DNA of 64,000 nucleotides. It comes from Leptolyngbyaceae cyanobacterium. GTDB lineage: Bacteria > Cyanobacteriota > Cyanobacteriia > Cyanobacteriales > Aerosakkonemataceae. The stretch lies in the NCBI GenBank assembly GCA_036703985.1, contig DATNQN010000001.1:30232-94231 (forward strand), written 5' to 3'. The notes beneath the pieces are model-generated. The model made no database searches. It was not told the origin of the DNA and saw nothing but the letters and a program-made list of their open reading frames with translations. The position numbers and the translations under genes are program-made. Positions 50,867 to 59,908 of this stretch are shown here, piece by piece. How positions within the stretch are numbered: the first letter of the stretch is position 1; every line of letters starts with the position of its first letter.

Positions 50867-53800
50867 TTAAGCGCTGAAGTATTTCGCAACTGGGTGATAG
50901 GTGATAATCGCAGTTGTAGATTGTTCGGGATAAATTTGTTCGCTTTCATCCATATAAAGATTGATTCGTTCAGCCCCTAACAATTCCAACTGTTTATACT
51001 GATCTTGAATATTCGGACAAGCCGGATATCCAAAACTGTAACGAGAACCGCGATAACGTTGTGCAAGCATATCCCGAATATTATTCGGTTCCTCACTAGC
51101 AAAACCCAACTCGCGACGAATGCGGGCGTGTAGCCATTCTGCCAAAGCTTCCGCAGTTTGCACAGCTAAACCATGAAAATACAAATAATCAGTATATTGA
51201 TTATCTGCAAACAATTTCTGGGCAAACTCCGTCGCAATATTTCCCACCGTTACCGCCTGCATTGGAAACACATCAATCTTCCCAGTTTCCACAGGTGCAA
51301 AGAAATCAGCAATGCACAAACGCCGCATTGACTTTTGCCGAGGAAAATCAAACCTCGCTACCTCTTTCTTCTCTGCGCCCTCTGCGTCTCTGCGGTTCAT
51401 TATTTCCGGATCGTAAATACGCAGTGAATTTCCTTCTGCTTGGCAAGGGAAATAACCGTAAACTACGTGAGGATGTAATAATTTTTCCTCAATAACTCGC
51501 TGCTTCCAATGTTCCAAAACAGGATAAACCTTTTCAGCCAGGAAATTATCGTACTCTTCCCTTGACTGTTCTTTTGGTTTGCGGAATTGCCATTGTCCAG
51601 CAATCAAAGCTTGCAAATCCAAATACCAAAAAATCTCCTCCAAAGAGATATCTTCCGGCTGTAAAACTTGCGTTCCCCAGAAAGGCGGTGTTGGGCGATC
51701 GATCTCCACTGCTACAGCCTCAGAACGCCTGGTATCAACCTCTTGCGGTTCTTTGACTGCAACATCACCATTAGACTCACGCACAGATTTCTCTTCAATC
51801 TGCGTTAATCTGCGTGCATCTGCGGTTTCATCCAAAAATCCCTGCAAATCATCCCAATTACCAGCAGATTTAGCAGGCATTAATTTATCCATAAAATGCA
51901 AATCTGCAAACGCATCTTTGCCATAAATCACTTTACCTTTGTAGGCATTCTGACAATCTTCATGGACAAATTTGGGAGTCAGCGCCGCACCACCTAAAAT
52001 CACCGGAACGGTAATTCCCCTTTCGTTGAATACCTCCAAGTTCTCCTTCATAAATGCAGTGGATTTTACTAACAATCCACTCATGGCAATGCAATCAGCT
52101 TTATGCTGTTGGTAAGCATCAATGATGTTATCAACTGGCTGTTTAATTCCCAAGTTAACAACTTTGTAGCCGTTATTAGAAAGGATGATATCGACGAGGT
52201 TTTTACCAATATCGTGAACATCACCTTTAACTGTGGCAATTACCACCGTTCCCTTCGCATTATTACCCGCATCTTGCTTTTCCATGAAAGGTTCCAGGTA
52301 GGCGACTGCTGCTTTCATGGTTTCGGCTGATTGCAATACGAAAGGTAGTTGCATTTGTCCCGATCCGAACAATTCACCTACTACTTTCATGCCATCTAGC
52401 AAGAAGGTATTGATAATTTCTAGAGGGCGATATTTTTCTAGTGCTTTTTTCAGTTGTTCTTCTAAACCAATGCGTTCGCCGTCGATGATATGTTGCTTGA
52501 GACGTTCTTCAACAGGGAGGTTGTTGTCTTCGCTGCGATCGCGTTTTGTCGTCTTTCCTTCAAACAGCGTAGTTAACTCTCCCAAAGGATCGTAAACGCA
52601 CACATCGCCGTCGAATTGCCGTTCGTCATAAATCAATTTGCGGCAAACTTCTTGGTGTTCCGGTTCAATTTTCGCTAACGGCAAAATCTTGCTGGCGCTA
52701 ACAATTGCCGCATCCATCCCAACTGCCATTGCTTCGTGCAAGAACATGGAATTCAGTACAACTCTCGCCGCCGGATTTAAGCCGAATGAAACGTTAGAAA
52801 CGCCTAGAATAACATGACATCCCGGTAATTCTTGCCGGATGCGACGAATCGATTCAATTGTTGCTTTTCCGTTAGCGCGATCTTCTTCAATCCCCGTTGA
52901 AATCGGCAATGCAAGGGTATCGAAAAAGATTTCTTGAGGTGGAATTCCGTATTCTACAGCTTGGCGATAAGCGCGTTGGGCGATCGCAAATTTCTTATCT
53001 GCCGATCGCGCCATTCCCTCTTCATCAATTGTACCGATTACTACACCAGCACCATACTTTTTTGCCAACTCCAAAACCTTGAAGAAACGTTCTTCCCCAT
53101 CTTCATAGTTTGTCGAGTTAAGTATACACTTACCTCCGGCAACTTTCAGACCAGCCTCCATTTTTTCCCATTCGGTCGAGTCTAGCATCAGCGGCAAAGT
53201 TACATTTGTTACTAACCTTGATGCCAATTCCTTCATATCTCGCACGCCGTCTCGTCCCACGTAATCCACGTTTACGTCGAGAACGTGCGCCCCTTCCCGT
53301 ACTTGGGCTTTGGCTAAAGACACCAATCCATCCCAATCTTCAGCGTTTAGCAAGTCGCGGCACTTCTTGGAACCACTGGCGTTGAGGCGTTCGCCCACAA
53401 TCAAAAATGAGTTATCCTGCTCGTAGGGCTGTGCAGTATAAATGGATGCTGCGGATGGTTCGTAGTTGGGATGGCGTTCTTTCGGCTTGAGATTTTGGCC
53501 GATTTCTGCTAATGCTTGAATGTGTTCGGGGCGAGTCCCGCAACAACCGCCAATTACTTGCACGCCCCAATCTTCGACGAATTTGGTCAGCGCCATCCGT
53601 AATTCCATCGGGGTGAGTTTGTAATGTGCGTGACCGCCGATGTTTTCGGGTAAACCTGCGTTGGGGACGCAGGAAACCACAAATGGGGAATTTTCGCACA
53701 GATATTTGATGTGTTCGGCCATTCTATCTGGCCCGGTGGCGCAGTTTAGACCGAGAATATCGATCGCATAAGGTTGCAAAATCGTCAGCACTGCACTGAT

Positions 53801-54424
53801 ATCGGAACCGACGAGCATTGTACCCGTGGTTTCCATTGTTACCGACACCATCAACGGGATGCGCTGTCCTTTTTTCTGGAAAACTTCTTCAATTCCATTC
53901 AGCGCCGCCTTGATTTGCAGCACATCCTGGCAAGTTTCCACGATGAACAAGTCAACGCCGCCATCGAAAAGTCCTTCTGCTTGTTCGGCAAATGCGGATT
54001 TCAGCGTGTCAAAATCGATATGTCCGAGGGTAGGTAATTTTGTGCCGGGGCCGATCGAACCTGCCACAAAACGGGGTTTCTCTGGTGTGGAGAATTCGTT
54101 GGTGACGCGCTTAGCGAGTTCCGCCGCAGCTTTGTTGAGATAATACGCTTTATCTGCCAAATCATACTCTGCCAGCACTACCGAAGTACCGCCAAAGGTA
54201 TCGGTTTCGATCACATCTGCACCAGCGGCGAGAAAGTCGCGATGCACTATGGCGACTGCTTCCGGTTTAGTGTGGACGAGGTATTCATTGCAACCTTCAT
54301 ATTCTGGCCCTCCGAAATCGGCGGCTGTGAGGTTTTGCTTTTGCAAGTTAGTTCCCATCGCACCATCGAAGACGATGACGGGACGTTCGGGACTGTGCAG
54401 GCGTTGGAGGAAGGGATGAGTCAT
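50867..54424 (-). CDS. metH: Cobalamin-dependent methionine synthase
   Basis: A 1185-residue methionine synthase that transfers methyl from methyltetrahydrofolate to homocysteine through B12. Domains in order: homocysteine-binding barrel (1-310, zinc cysteines in GLNCATGPD and [10 protein letters not shown]), pterin-binding barrel (about 340-600), cap and cobalamin domain (about 650-850, B12-ligand His in [10 protein letters not shown]), and AdoMet-dependent reactivation domain (about 900-1180). ATG 54424 is preferred to a TTG at 54445. Two segments ([12 protein letters not shown] at 51366-51401 and [12 protein letters not shown] at 51790-51835) are translations of interspersed DNA repeats and not native sequence. 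No cobalamin riboswitch fits in the 85-bp upstream gap. Confidence 0.95.
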   Translation of the reverse strand: MTHPFLQRLHSPERPVIVFDGAMGTNLQKQNLTAADFGGPEYEGCNEYLVHTKPEAVAIVHRDFLAAGADVIETDTFGGTSVVLAEYDLADKAYYLNKAAAELAKRVTNEFSTPEKPRFVAGSIGPGTKLPTLGHIDFDTLKSAFAEQAEGLFDGGVDLFIVETCQDVLQIKAALNGIEEVFQKKGQRIPLMVSVTMETTGTMLVGSDISAVLTILQPYAIDILGLNCATGPDRMAEHIKYLCENSPFVVSCVPNAGLPENIGGHAHYKLTPMELRMALTKFVEDWGVQVIGGCCGTRPEHIQALAEIGQNLKPKERHPNYEPSAASIYTAQPYEQDNSFLIVGERLNASGSKKCRDLLNAEDWDGLVSLAKAQVREGAHVLDVNVDYVGRDGVRDMKELASRLVTNVTLPLMLDSTEWEKMEAGLKVAGGKCILNSTNYEDGEERFFKVLELAKKYGAGVVIGTIDEEGMARSADKKFAIAQRAYRQAVEYGIPPQEIFFDTLALPISTGIEEDRANGKATIESIRRIRQELPGCHVILGVSNVSFGLNPAARVVLNSMFLHEAMAVGMDAAIVSASKILPLAKIEPEHQEVCRKLIYDERQFDGDVCVYDPLGELTTLFEGKTTKRDRSEDNNLPVEERLKQHIIDGERIGLEEQLKKALEKYRPLEIINTFLLDGMKVVGELFGSGQMQLPFVLQSAETMKAAVAYLEPFMEKQDAGNNAKGTVVIATVKGDVHDIGKNLVDIILSNNGYKVVNLGIKQPVDNIIDAYQQHKADCIAMSGLLVKSTAFMKENLEVFNERGITVPVILGGAALTPKFVHEDCQNAYKGKVIYGKDAFADLHFMDKLMPAKSAGNWDDLQGFLDETADARRLTQIEEKSVRESNGDVAVKEPQEVDTRRSEAVAVEIDRPTPPFWGTQVLQPEDISLEEIFWYLDLQALIAGQWQFRKPKEQSREEYDNFLAEKVYPVLEHWKQRVIEEKLLHPHVVYGYFPCQAEGNSLRIYDPEIMNRRDAEGAEKKEVARFDFPRQKSMRRLCIADFFAPVETGKIDVFPMQAVTVGNIATEFAQKLFADNQYTDYLYFHGLAVQTAEALAEWLHARIRRELGFASEEPNNIRDMLAQRYRGSRYSFGYPACPNIQDQYKQLELLGAERINLYMDESEQIYPEQSTTAIITYHPVAKYFSA
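51366..51401. repeat. GCAGAG-type interspersed repeat inside metH (activation domain)
   Basis: The plus strand reads CTCTGCGCCCTCTGCGTCTC, then TGCGGTT, the complement of the AACCGCAGAG(A)CGCAGAG repeat seen at 2191-2225. Here it is in frame within metH and codes [11 protein letters not shown]. Confidence 0.7.
51790..51835. repeat. ATCTGCG-type interspersed repeat inside metH (linker)
   Basis: Repeated TCTGCG units (AATCTGCGTTAATCTGCGTG, then CATCTGCGGTTTC) form a second repeat in frame in metH, in the linker between the B12 and reactivation domains. It codes [13 protein letters not shown] on the minus strand. Confidence 0.65.
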
Positions 54425-54509
54425 AAGTGCAAAACGATTTTTCAAATAGCTATTCGCGTTAATCTTGGAATCAGTTGCTTAATCTATTTTGCACTACAGG
54501 ATATAGAGG

Positions 54510-54971
54510 ATGCTTAAAAATTATCTCGGTGAGGATGAGGGATTTATCCGTTTAACTACTGAGAAAGTAAAGGATAAGTTGATGGATGCGATCGCGCAAG
54601 TGATGTGCGATCGAAACCGCTTTCTTTTACTGCAAGCAGGAAAAGAGGTAGCAGCGATCGTTCCCATTGAGGAGTTTGAGCAATTAGAATATCTCTTGGA
54701 GCGGATTAAACCTTCACAATTCAATCTTAGCGAAGAGGAAAATTACGAAAATGAAAGAGGAATTCATTGCCTAGATATTGATGAATTTAAAGTTGATTTT
54801 GATGACATAATTGCTGCTGTTGCAGAATATGGCGAGATTTATGGTTTTCTCCCTACTCCTAATTTAGGCGGCAAAGAAGTTGATATCTTTATGCCTGTGG
54901 CAATTTTGATGCCGATCCATAAATTTTGGGTGACTGAATACTTTATTGTTGCTGCTAACAATGAGATATAA
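54510..54971 (+). CDS. Orphan Phd/YefM-like protein
   Basis: A 153-residue protein. Residues 15-65 (TEKVKDKLMDAIAQVMCDRN and the RFLLLQAGKEVAAIVPIEEF strand-turn-helix) resemble the DNA-binding fold of Phd/YefM antitoxins. The remaining 85 residues are acidic, then hydrophobic, and not from a known family. No RelE/Doc-like toxin follows; the next gene is a Uma2 nuclease, 66 bp away after a palindrome. It is divergent from metH, so it may also act as a local regulator. Confidence 0.55.
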   Translation: MLKNYLGEDEGFIRLTTEKVKDKLMDAIAQVMCDRNRFLLLQAGKEVAAIVPIEEFEQLEYLLERIKPSQFNLSEEENYENERGIHCLDIDEFKVDFDDIIAAVAEYGEIYGFLPTPNLGGKEVDIFMPVAILMPIHKFWVTEYFIVAANNEI

Positions 54972-54979
54972 TGGACAAG

Positions 54980-55012
54980 AGAACCCCGGTTTCTTCAAGA
55001 AATCGGGTTTCT
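54980..55012. repeat. AGAAACCCGG palindromic repeat, copy 2
   Basis: AGAACCCCGGTTTCTT and AAGAAATCGGGTTTCT, separated by one base, are a variant of the palindrome at 1639-1671 with changes on both arms. It lies between the Phd-like and Uma2 genes and may end the first transcript. Confidence 0.65.
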
Positions 55013-55037
55013 AATTTTCCAACAAGAGGAATAAAAA

Positions 55038-55712
55038 ATGAATGTTGAAACAGTTAGTAAATCAACACTTCCAAAAGAAAAAGTTTCTCCTGGCAATAAT
55101 ATTGTGATGAATGGCATTAAATGGGAAACTTATAAAGCATTGATGGCAGATGTCGGTGACGGCAGAGCGTGGAGAATTGCTTATGATGAAGGAGTGTTAG
55201 AAATTAGGATGCCACTTACAGAACATGAAGAGCCTAAAATTCTAATCGGAAGTTTCGTTGAAGCTATAGCAGACGAGCTTGAAATTGAAATTAGACAGTT
55301 GGGTGCTTTACTCCTAGAACGGGAAGATTTAACTCGTGCTGTCGAACCAGATACTTGTTTTTACATTCAAAATGAATTGATAGTACGAGGTAAAAAAAGC
55401 ATTGAACTTCCGAACGATCCACCTCCCGATTTAGTAGTTGAATCAGATTATACCAGTTCTTCCTTGAATAAATTCACAATTTATGCTTCTCTGGGAGTAC
55501 CGGAATTATGGAGATATCGCAACGAAAGTTTGCAAGTTTATCAACTGGTAGAAGGGAAATACGAGCAAACTGATAAAAGTTTGGCTTTTTCATTTTTGCC
55601 TATTGCAGAAGTGCCTGGATTTATCGAGCAAAGTATTAGTATTGGACAGCGATCGGCTGTGCGTTTGTTTCGGGAAAGAATTAGGGAAATATTGCAGAAT
55701 AGGGAGGGATGA
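55038..55712 (+). CDS. Uma2-family endonuclease (DUF820)
   Basis: A 224-residue protein of the Uma2/DUF820 family, abundant in cyanobacteria, with a PD-(D/E)XK-type fold. The core is EPDTCFYIQNELIVRGK then DLVVESDYTSSSLNKFTIYA (about 108-160), giving the Asp, Glu and Lys positions expected for the nuclease fold, though biochemical activity is not proven for most members. The gene ends GGGAGGGATGA with the next gene's ATG directly after the TGA, so the next protein is translated from a ribosome site inside this gene. Confidence 0.85.
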   Translation: MNVETVSKSTLPKEKVSPGNNIVMNGIKWETYKALMADVGDGRAWRIAYDEGVLEIRMPLTEHEEPKILIGSFVEAIADELEIEIRQLGALLLEREDLTRAVEPDTCFYIQNELIVRGKKSIELPNDPPPDLVVESDYTSSSLNKFTIYASLGVPELWRYRNESLQVYQLVEGKYEQTDKSLAFSFLPIAEVPGFIEQSISIGQRSAVRLFRERIREILQNREG

Positions 55713-56357
55713 ATGAGTGGAAATTTGGATGCGATCGCCTGCCAACCTCACCCAGTCGAACCTAAAGATTTTAATCCTAATGCGAATATACCTTATGGCT
55801 GTACCACCGAACATATTCGGCTGGCGATGAATGATTTTATTGAATTTTTAGGTTTTATCAATCAACAGCTATATGGAAGAGGATTAGAACGCTTTGAAAA
55901 TATGCTCATGCCAGCTAACTTTAGCAGCTTAGTTGGCGAATTTATGATTACAACTATTCCTAAATATTGTTCGACTATTGCCAAGAATCAATATCATAAT
56001 GGACATCCCGATCTAATTCCGACAGGAATGTTTCCTAATAATGCCGTTCAATATGCTAGCGAAGGTATAGAAGTTAAAGCTTCTCGTTATTTGAGAGGAT
56101 GGCAAGGTCACAACCCAGAAGCAATTTGGTTGATGGTATTCGTGTTTGATAGCAACCGCCCCAGTGATGCTGTTAAAAATATTCAACCAAAACCTTTTAG
56201 GTTTGTGAAAGTTTGTGGGGCGATGCTGACCAAAAATGATTGGTCTTTTTCGGGACGATCTGAAAATAGCCGTCGTACTATTACTGCCAGTGTCAATAAT
56301 TCTGGCTACCAGAAAATGATCGCCAATTGGATTTATCAAGAACCTAGTTTACCATAA
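55713..56357 (+). CDS. Probable restriction endonuclease
   Basis: A 214-residue protein that I read as a type II restriction enzyme. It has a PD-(D/E)XK-like core: Asp in GHPDLIP and E-x-K in GIEVKASR, about 30 residues later. It is convergent with a DNA methyltransferase gene, overlapping it by 9 bp tail to tail, as expected for a restriction-modification pair. Its ATG follows the Uma2 stop without a gap. I cannot predict the recognition site. Alternative: a non-R-M nuclease of unknown role. Confidence 0.65.
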   Translation: MSGNLDAIACQPHPVEPKDFNPNANIPYGCTTEHIRLAMNDFIEFLGFINQQLYGRGLERFENMLMPANFSSLVGEFMITTIPKYCSTIAKNQYHNGHPDLIPTGMFPNNAVQYASEGIEVKASRYLRGWQGHNPEAIWLMVFVFDSNRPSDAVKNIQPKPFRFVKVCGAMLTKNDWSFSGRSENSRRTITASVNNSGYQKMIANWIYQEPSLP

Positions 56358-57311
56358 TGTTAATTGCTGGTATTCTATCTCTTCAATTGGCTTTTTTAAA
56401 TCATTCTTTTGGTTGGAAATATCCAATGCTGCCAGTTTGGGAATAGCAAGACGACTCATCTCGTAATATTCTGGATATCTCTCAATACCAATACAAGAAA
56501 CACCCACCGCTTCTGCTGCGGCGACTGTGGAACCTGAACCCATAAAAGGATCGATGATAATTCCTTCACCAAGAGGAAGAGAAGCATAAACTATTTGGCG
56601 CATAAAAGACTGGGGTTTGATACTTGGGTGATTCGCAATTTCCCGTTCTTGCTGAGGTGTTCTTTCGCTAAATATTACATCATTAAATGGGTTGCCATCG
56701 GGGTTTCTTCTTAGTCCTCCAGTTTGGAATTTTCGCAGGCAATCACTAACTTTCATTCCCGAAGGTATCGCTTTGCGAAAAATACCCCAAGGTTCGTAAC
56801 ATCCGCGAGGCATTGATGATACGTTGGGAAATTCTTGTTCGGCATTTTTGGGCCGATCGCCACCGCGAAGCGTTCTCACCAGGCGAATTAATTCGCCGCG
56901 AAATTCTAAACCACCTTCAACTAAAGCAGCAAAAACTAGCTGAGAAAGAAAGGCGTTACTGGCAATAAAAACATGACCACCAGGCAGCATTACGCGCCCT
57001 ACTAATTTAGCCCAGTCGATGAAAAAGCACTTCAATTTTTCTCTTTCTTTTTGAGTGAGTGCGGTAAATCTTGGCAAAGGCGATCGCTGATGTCCATCAA
57101 AGGAAGGCGGTATTCTCCAAACTCCACCATTTCCATTTTCCCGTTTGGCAATTTGTTCTAAATCGTATTCTTTTACCCCATAAGGCGGATCTGTCACAAC
57201 TGCATGAATGCTATTTTCTGGCATTCGATTTAGCCACTCGAAACAGTCTGCTTGTAGAATGAGAGAATGACCTATTTGTTTTGATGGGTAATCAAAGTTA
57301 AAATTGTTCAT
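56349..57311 (-). CDS. DNA methyltransferase (beta class, N4-C or N6-A)
   Basis: A 320-residue methyltransferase. The catalytic motif TDPPYGVKEYD (near 39) precedes the SAM-binding motif IIDPFMGSGSTVAAAEAVG (near 250), the order of the beta class. DPPY suggests N6-adenine methylation, but N4-cytosine is possible. It is the modification partner of the probable restriction enzyme on the other strand; the two genes end tail to tail. It follows the 288-residue GIY-YIG-like gene by 32 bp on the same strand, so they form a likely operon. Confidence 0.88.
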   Translation of the reverse strand: MNNFNFDYPSKQIGHSLILQADCFEWLNRMPENSIHAVVTDPPYGVKEYDLEQIAKRENGNGGVWRIPPSFDGHQRSPLPRFTALTQKEREKLKCFFIDWAKLVGRVMLPGGHVFIASNAFLSQLVFAALVEGGLEFRGELIRLVRTLRGGDRPKNAEQEFPNVSSMPRGCYEPWGIFRKAIPSGMKVSDCLRKFQTGGLRRNPDGNPFNDVIFSERTPQQEREIANHPSIKPQSFMRQIVYASLPLGEGIIIDPFMGSGSTVAAAEAVGVSCIGIERYPEYYEMSRLAIPKLAALDISNQKNDLKKPIEEIEYQQLTLW

Positions 57312-57343
57312 TTTTCAATTTTTAGACTTTACATATAAGCAAT

Positions 57344-58210
57344 TTACAATAATTTACACTTTAACAATTGCTTTTCAGTTTTAAAAAGACAAAGCTTTGC
57401 TACAATACTTTCATCTGGGAAAATATATTCTTCATTTTTAAAGTGCCAGGGTAGGCATAGTTTTTGAAGATGTTTTTCAGTTCTCCATCGATATTTACAC
57501 TCAATGGAATGAATTAATTCGCCTCTTTGCTCTTCGATTCTTTCTTGAGGAGTTCGACTTGTACATCCTATTTTATATCGGGTTATTTGTCCAATGCTTT
57601 TGTCAGGTAGGCGTCCAATATAAACAAATCCATAAACTGTATCTGCGCCTATCTCTTTATGATGCTTGATAATTTTATTGATTTCGGAGCAAGACAACTT
57701 TTTACCCAGGTTTAAATGAAGAAGTATTTCTTTTTTAGCTTCGTCTGGAGTACTTTCTTTGCCTATTTCATAAAGTGAAGATATATCATCTATCATATCA
57801 AATATCTCGGCAAATTCTAACGATTCCCTAATCTTAGCTACATTCATAGCTCTTTCAGCTTGTTTTTTGCTATCATTCCAATAGCACGAAAGCCATTCGA
57901 CAAATTTTCCACGACCAATAATTTTTTTTGCCTCTAAAAGGTTATTTCCTTTATCAGCTACTTCATACTTAACTGCTTTTTCTCTCCTTAGCTTCTCTCC
58001 AATTTTTATTAGTTTATGTTTATCTTGTTCATCAAGGTTATCATAAATTTTATTATCAGCGCTTACCGACTGCTGATAATCTTGGGTTAAACTTGATTTT
58101 TGCTCAAAATACTTTCCATTTTTCAGGGAAAGAGCTAAGTCCAGCAGTACCGATAACTGCTCGTCTGAAAGTAGTTCGATCGCACTCAAAAGTTTTTCGC
58201 GAATATTCAT
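57344..58210 (-). CDS. Putative GIY-YIG (T5orf172-like) protein with a DUF3102-like middle
   Basis: A 288-residue protein. The N-terminus (1-90) is helical. A segment near 95-130 (GRGKFVEWLSCYWNDSKKQA) resembles DUF3102-type phage/plasmid proteins. The C-terminus (about 195-285) has YGFVYIGRLPDKS then YKIGCTSRTPQERIEEQRG, which follows the GIY-YIG/T5orf172 nuclease pattern (YIG, KIG with Arg). It is co-directional with the methyltransferase, 32 bp upstream. It could be a nuclease of the same R-M locus, or an accessory or regulatory protein. Active-site Glu is not certain. Confidence 0.6.
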   Translation of the reverse strand: MNIREKLLSAIELLSDEQLSVLLDLALSLKNGKYFEQKSSLTQDYQQSVSADNKIYDNLDEQDKHKLIKIGEKLRREKAVKYEVADKGNNLLEAKKIIGRGKFVEWLSCYWNDSKKQAERAMNVAKIRESLEFAEIFDMIDDISSLYEIGKESTPDEAKKEILLHLNLGKKLSCSEINKIIKHHKEIGADTVYGFVYIGRLPDKSIGQITRYKIGCTSRTPQERIEEQRGELIHSIECKYRWRTEKHLQKLCLPWHFKNEEYIFPDESIVAKLCLFKTEKQLLKCKLL

Positions 58211-58288
58211 AGTATTTTCGCTCGATAGCTAGGTTTAATTTATACCACAAAACGCGTAAATTTTATCATACAATAAACAGATTTTAAC

Positions 58289-58379
58289 TCATCTGCGCTC
58301 CCGCTTAATTTGTGCGATCGCATCCTCAAAACTAATTACCTCATCATCGCCAGCTTTAGCAGCATCATAGTCATTCTTC
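58289..58379 (-). pseudogene. Remnant of an antitoxin-like gene
   Basis: After the 107-residue gene, minus-strand bases 58379-58289 read NDYDAAKAGDDEVISFEDAI then AQIKRERR and a stop, with no start codon (TAG lies just upstream). The pattern YDxAKAxxDEVIxFExAI is, in my memory, the C-terminus of small cyanobacterial antitoxins. This seems to be a decayed copy; no toxin follows in the same direction. Confidence 0.45.
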
Positions 58380-58694
58380 TACTATGACCCCCTCTAAAAG
58401 TGCATCTGCTTCCGCTTTCATCTCCTCTGTATAAGGCACAAGAATAGACGGATCTTTGATCACATCTGCCATCAACGCATCTAAGAAAAGTTTCAACATT
58501 TTCTGGTCTTCCTCTTCTTCGTCATCCTCATCTTCAAGGACTAATTTTACCAGGAGAGTTTTATCAGATAAAACCTCAATTTTCACGCTGGCATTAGTCC
58601 ATTGTGGATGCTCTTTATAAAATGATTCTGGCAGCGATAAACTGGGTAAATCATCTGTTTGGGTGGCACTCAAAGAATAAATTTTTGATGCCAT
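58371..58694 (-). CDS. Small acidic protein of unknown function
   Basis: A 107-residue protein with a very acidic middle (EDEDDEEEED, about 54-63). The beta-rich first half (LSLPESFYKEHPQWTNASVK) could be an AbrB-like or PrlF-like swapped-hairpin antitoxin fold, but I cannot confirm it. It overlaps by a few bases an antitoxin remnant and lies between the GIY-YIG gene and the DUF488 operon, all on the same strand. The ribosome site GGAAGTG is good. Confidence 0.5.
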   Translation of the reverse strand: MASKIYSLSATQTDDLPSLSLPESFYKEHPQWTNASVKIEVLSDKTLLVKLVLEDEDDEEEEDQKMLKLFLDALMADVIKDPSILVPYTEEMKAEADALLEGVIVEE

Positions 58695-58745
58695 AATTTC
58701 ACTTCCTTTGTTGCGACTACTTATGCTGATTATACCATCGTAAAT

Positions 58746-59459
58746 TCAAAACGGCAGATCGTCATACTCATCGATTTTTACCTCTACTTTCTTCTTTTCT
58801 GTATCAGATAACTCTATTACACCCGCAATCAATTTCCAGCAAGGATCGCCTTTTTCCCAATCGGGAGGTCGCCAAGGCATACTCAAACTAACTGTTACTA
58901 AACAATGATTTTTCGGACGATATCCTAAATCTAATTTCCTGACAAATACCGGATCTGTGATAGTTGTTGTTAATGATTGCCCATTTTCCGTGACAATCGT
59001 ACCTGACCATTTTTGGCTACCTTCATATTTAACACCAAGGGGTTTAACTGATATTTCTACTGTTTTTACCAGTTCCAAGGTGCGACGCTGAGATAGTGGT
59101 AATGATTGCAAATATGGCACTTCCACATATCTCAAATCGTTGTGCAGAATATATTCCTCTTTGCTACAATATTGCAGCAGATAACCGGGTGGAACTTGTC
59201 CGACTCGCTGCCATTTTCCCGGTAAAATAGATAGGTTTTCACTCTCAAAACCGTAATCAGGCCCCGTTTTGGCTAAGGGAATTTCTAAAATATCTAATAA
59301 CGCTGGTTCTAGTCCCCCAATTTGTCGCATTTCTTTAGGAACTTTCCCATCGGGTAAATCGGAAACAGCACGAATCCATTGTCCTTTAAATGTAGTAATT
59401 CCGGCGATGCACCTTTCGCCTCGCTTCCATGAATTAGCAAGGCAAATTATCCTGGTCAT
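58746..59459 (-). CDS. Dual-OB-type (DuOB) protein
   Basis: A 237-residue protein resembling the dual OB-fold family, seen in predicted prokaryotic conflict systems. The N-terminus TRIICLANSWKRGERCIAGI followed by GQWIRAVSD is the typical opening; a second OB segment starts near 110. I start it at ATG 59459, since ATGA overlaps the stop of the preceding DUF488 gene; a longer frame begins at 59486. OB folds bind nucleic acid or small ligands. It is the last gene of DUF488-DUF488-DuOB. Confidence 0.65.
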   Translation of the reverse strand: MTRIICLANSWKRGERCIAGITTFKGQWIRAVSDLPDGKVPKEMRQIGGLEPALLDILEIPLAKTGPDYGFESENLSILPGKWQRVGQVPPGYLLQYCSKEEYILHNDLRYVEVPYLQSLPLSQRRTLELVKTVEISVKPLGVKYEGSQKWSGTIVTENGQSLTTTITDPVFVRKLDLGYRPKNHCLVTVSLSMPWRPPDWEKGDPCWKLIAGVIELSDTEKKKVEVKIDEYDDLPF

Positions 59460-59908
59460 AGATGGCATATTTTTACATTTCCCCATTTATCATTTAAATA
59501 TTCAGCAACTAAACGGCGATGACAATGGTGGGGTTTTGCTTCGCTGCATAAAAGACAGCCACTATCTAAAATATATGGTGAAATTTTATCCTCAATCTTC
59601 CGTTTTCCGATTAAATCTAAAAACTTCTTTTCGTAAGTTTCCCAGTCACCGCCTTTTTTCTTGTAGTCATCCAATATATCCTTAGTTGGTGCAAGTTCTA
59701 AAATGTGAACGTATTCGATATTGCCTATTTTTTGCAGAAAATATTCTAAATCTTTGCGTTTGGCAAAGCCTGCTAATTGGGAAACATTATTTAATCGAGT
59801 GTCTATTACTCGTTTTACCCCAGATTTGAGGATGGTTTCAAAAAATTGCTCGGCACTTTTTTGGGTAAAGCCAATGGTAAATAAGTTAATCTCTTTATTC
59901 ATTTTCAT
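59456..59908 (-). CDS. DUF488 protein, short
   Basis: A 150-residue DUF488 protein with the motifs NLFTIGFTQKSAEQFFETI, DTRLNN, FAKRKDLEYFL and CSEAKPHHCHR. Cys and His of the last motif are conserved in the family, whose biochemical role is unknown; they suggest a phosphatase- or nucleotidyl-type or metal site. It overlaps the upstream DUF488 gene by 14 bp and the DuOB gene by an ATGA, so the three are translationally coupled. It is diverged from its larger neighbour (LNNVSQLAGFA instead of HPYSRRLPHFN). Confidence 0.85.
   Translation of the reverse strand: MKMNKEINLFTIGFTQKSAEQFFETILKSGVKRVIDTRLNNVSQLAGFAKRKDLEYFLQKIGNIEYVHILELAPTKDILDDYKKKGGDWETYEKKFLDLIGKRKIEDKISPYILDSGCLLCSEAKPHHCHRRLVAEYLNDKWGNVKICHL

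Noticed and set aside
54425..54509. Possible cobalamin riboswitch in front of metH
   Set aside because: Only 85 bp separate metH from the divergent gene, too short for a B12 aptamer, and no B12 box is visible.
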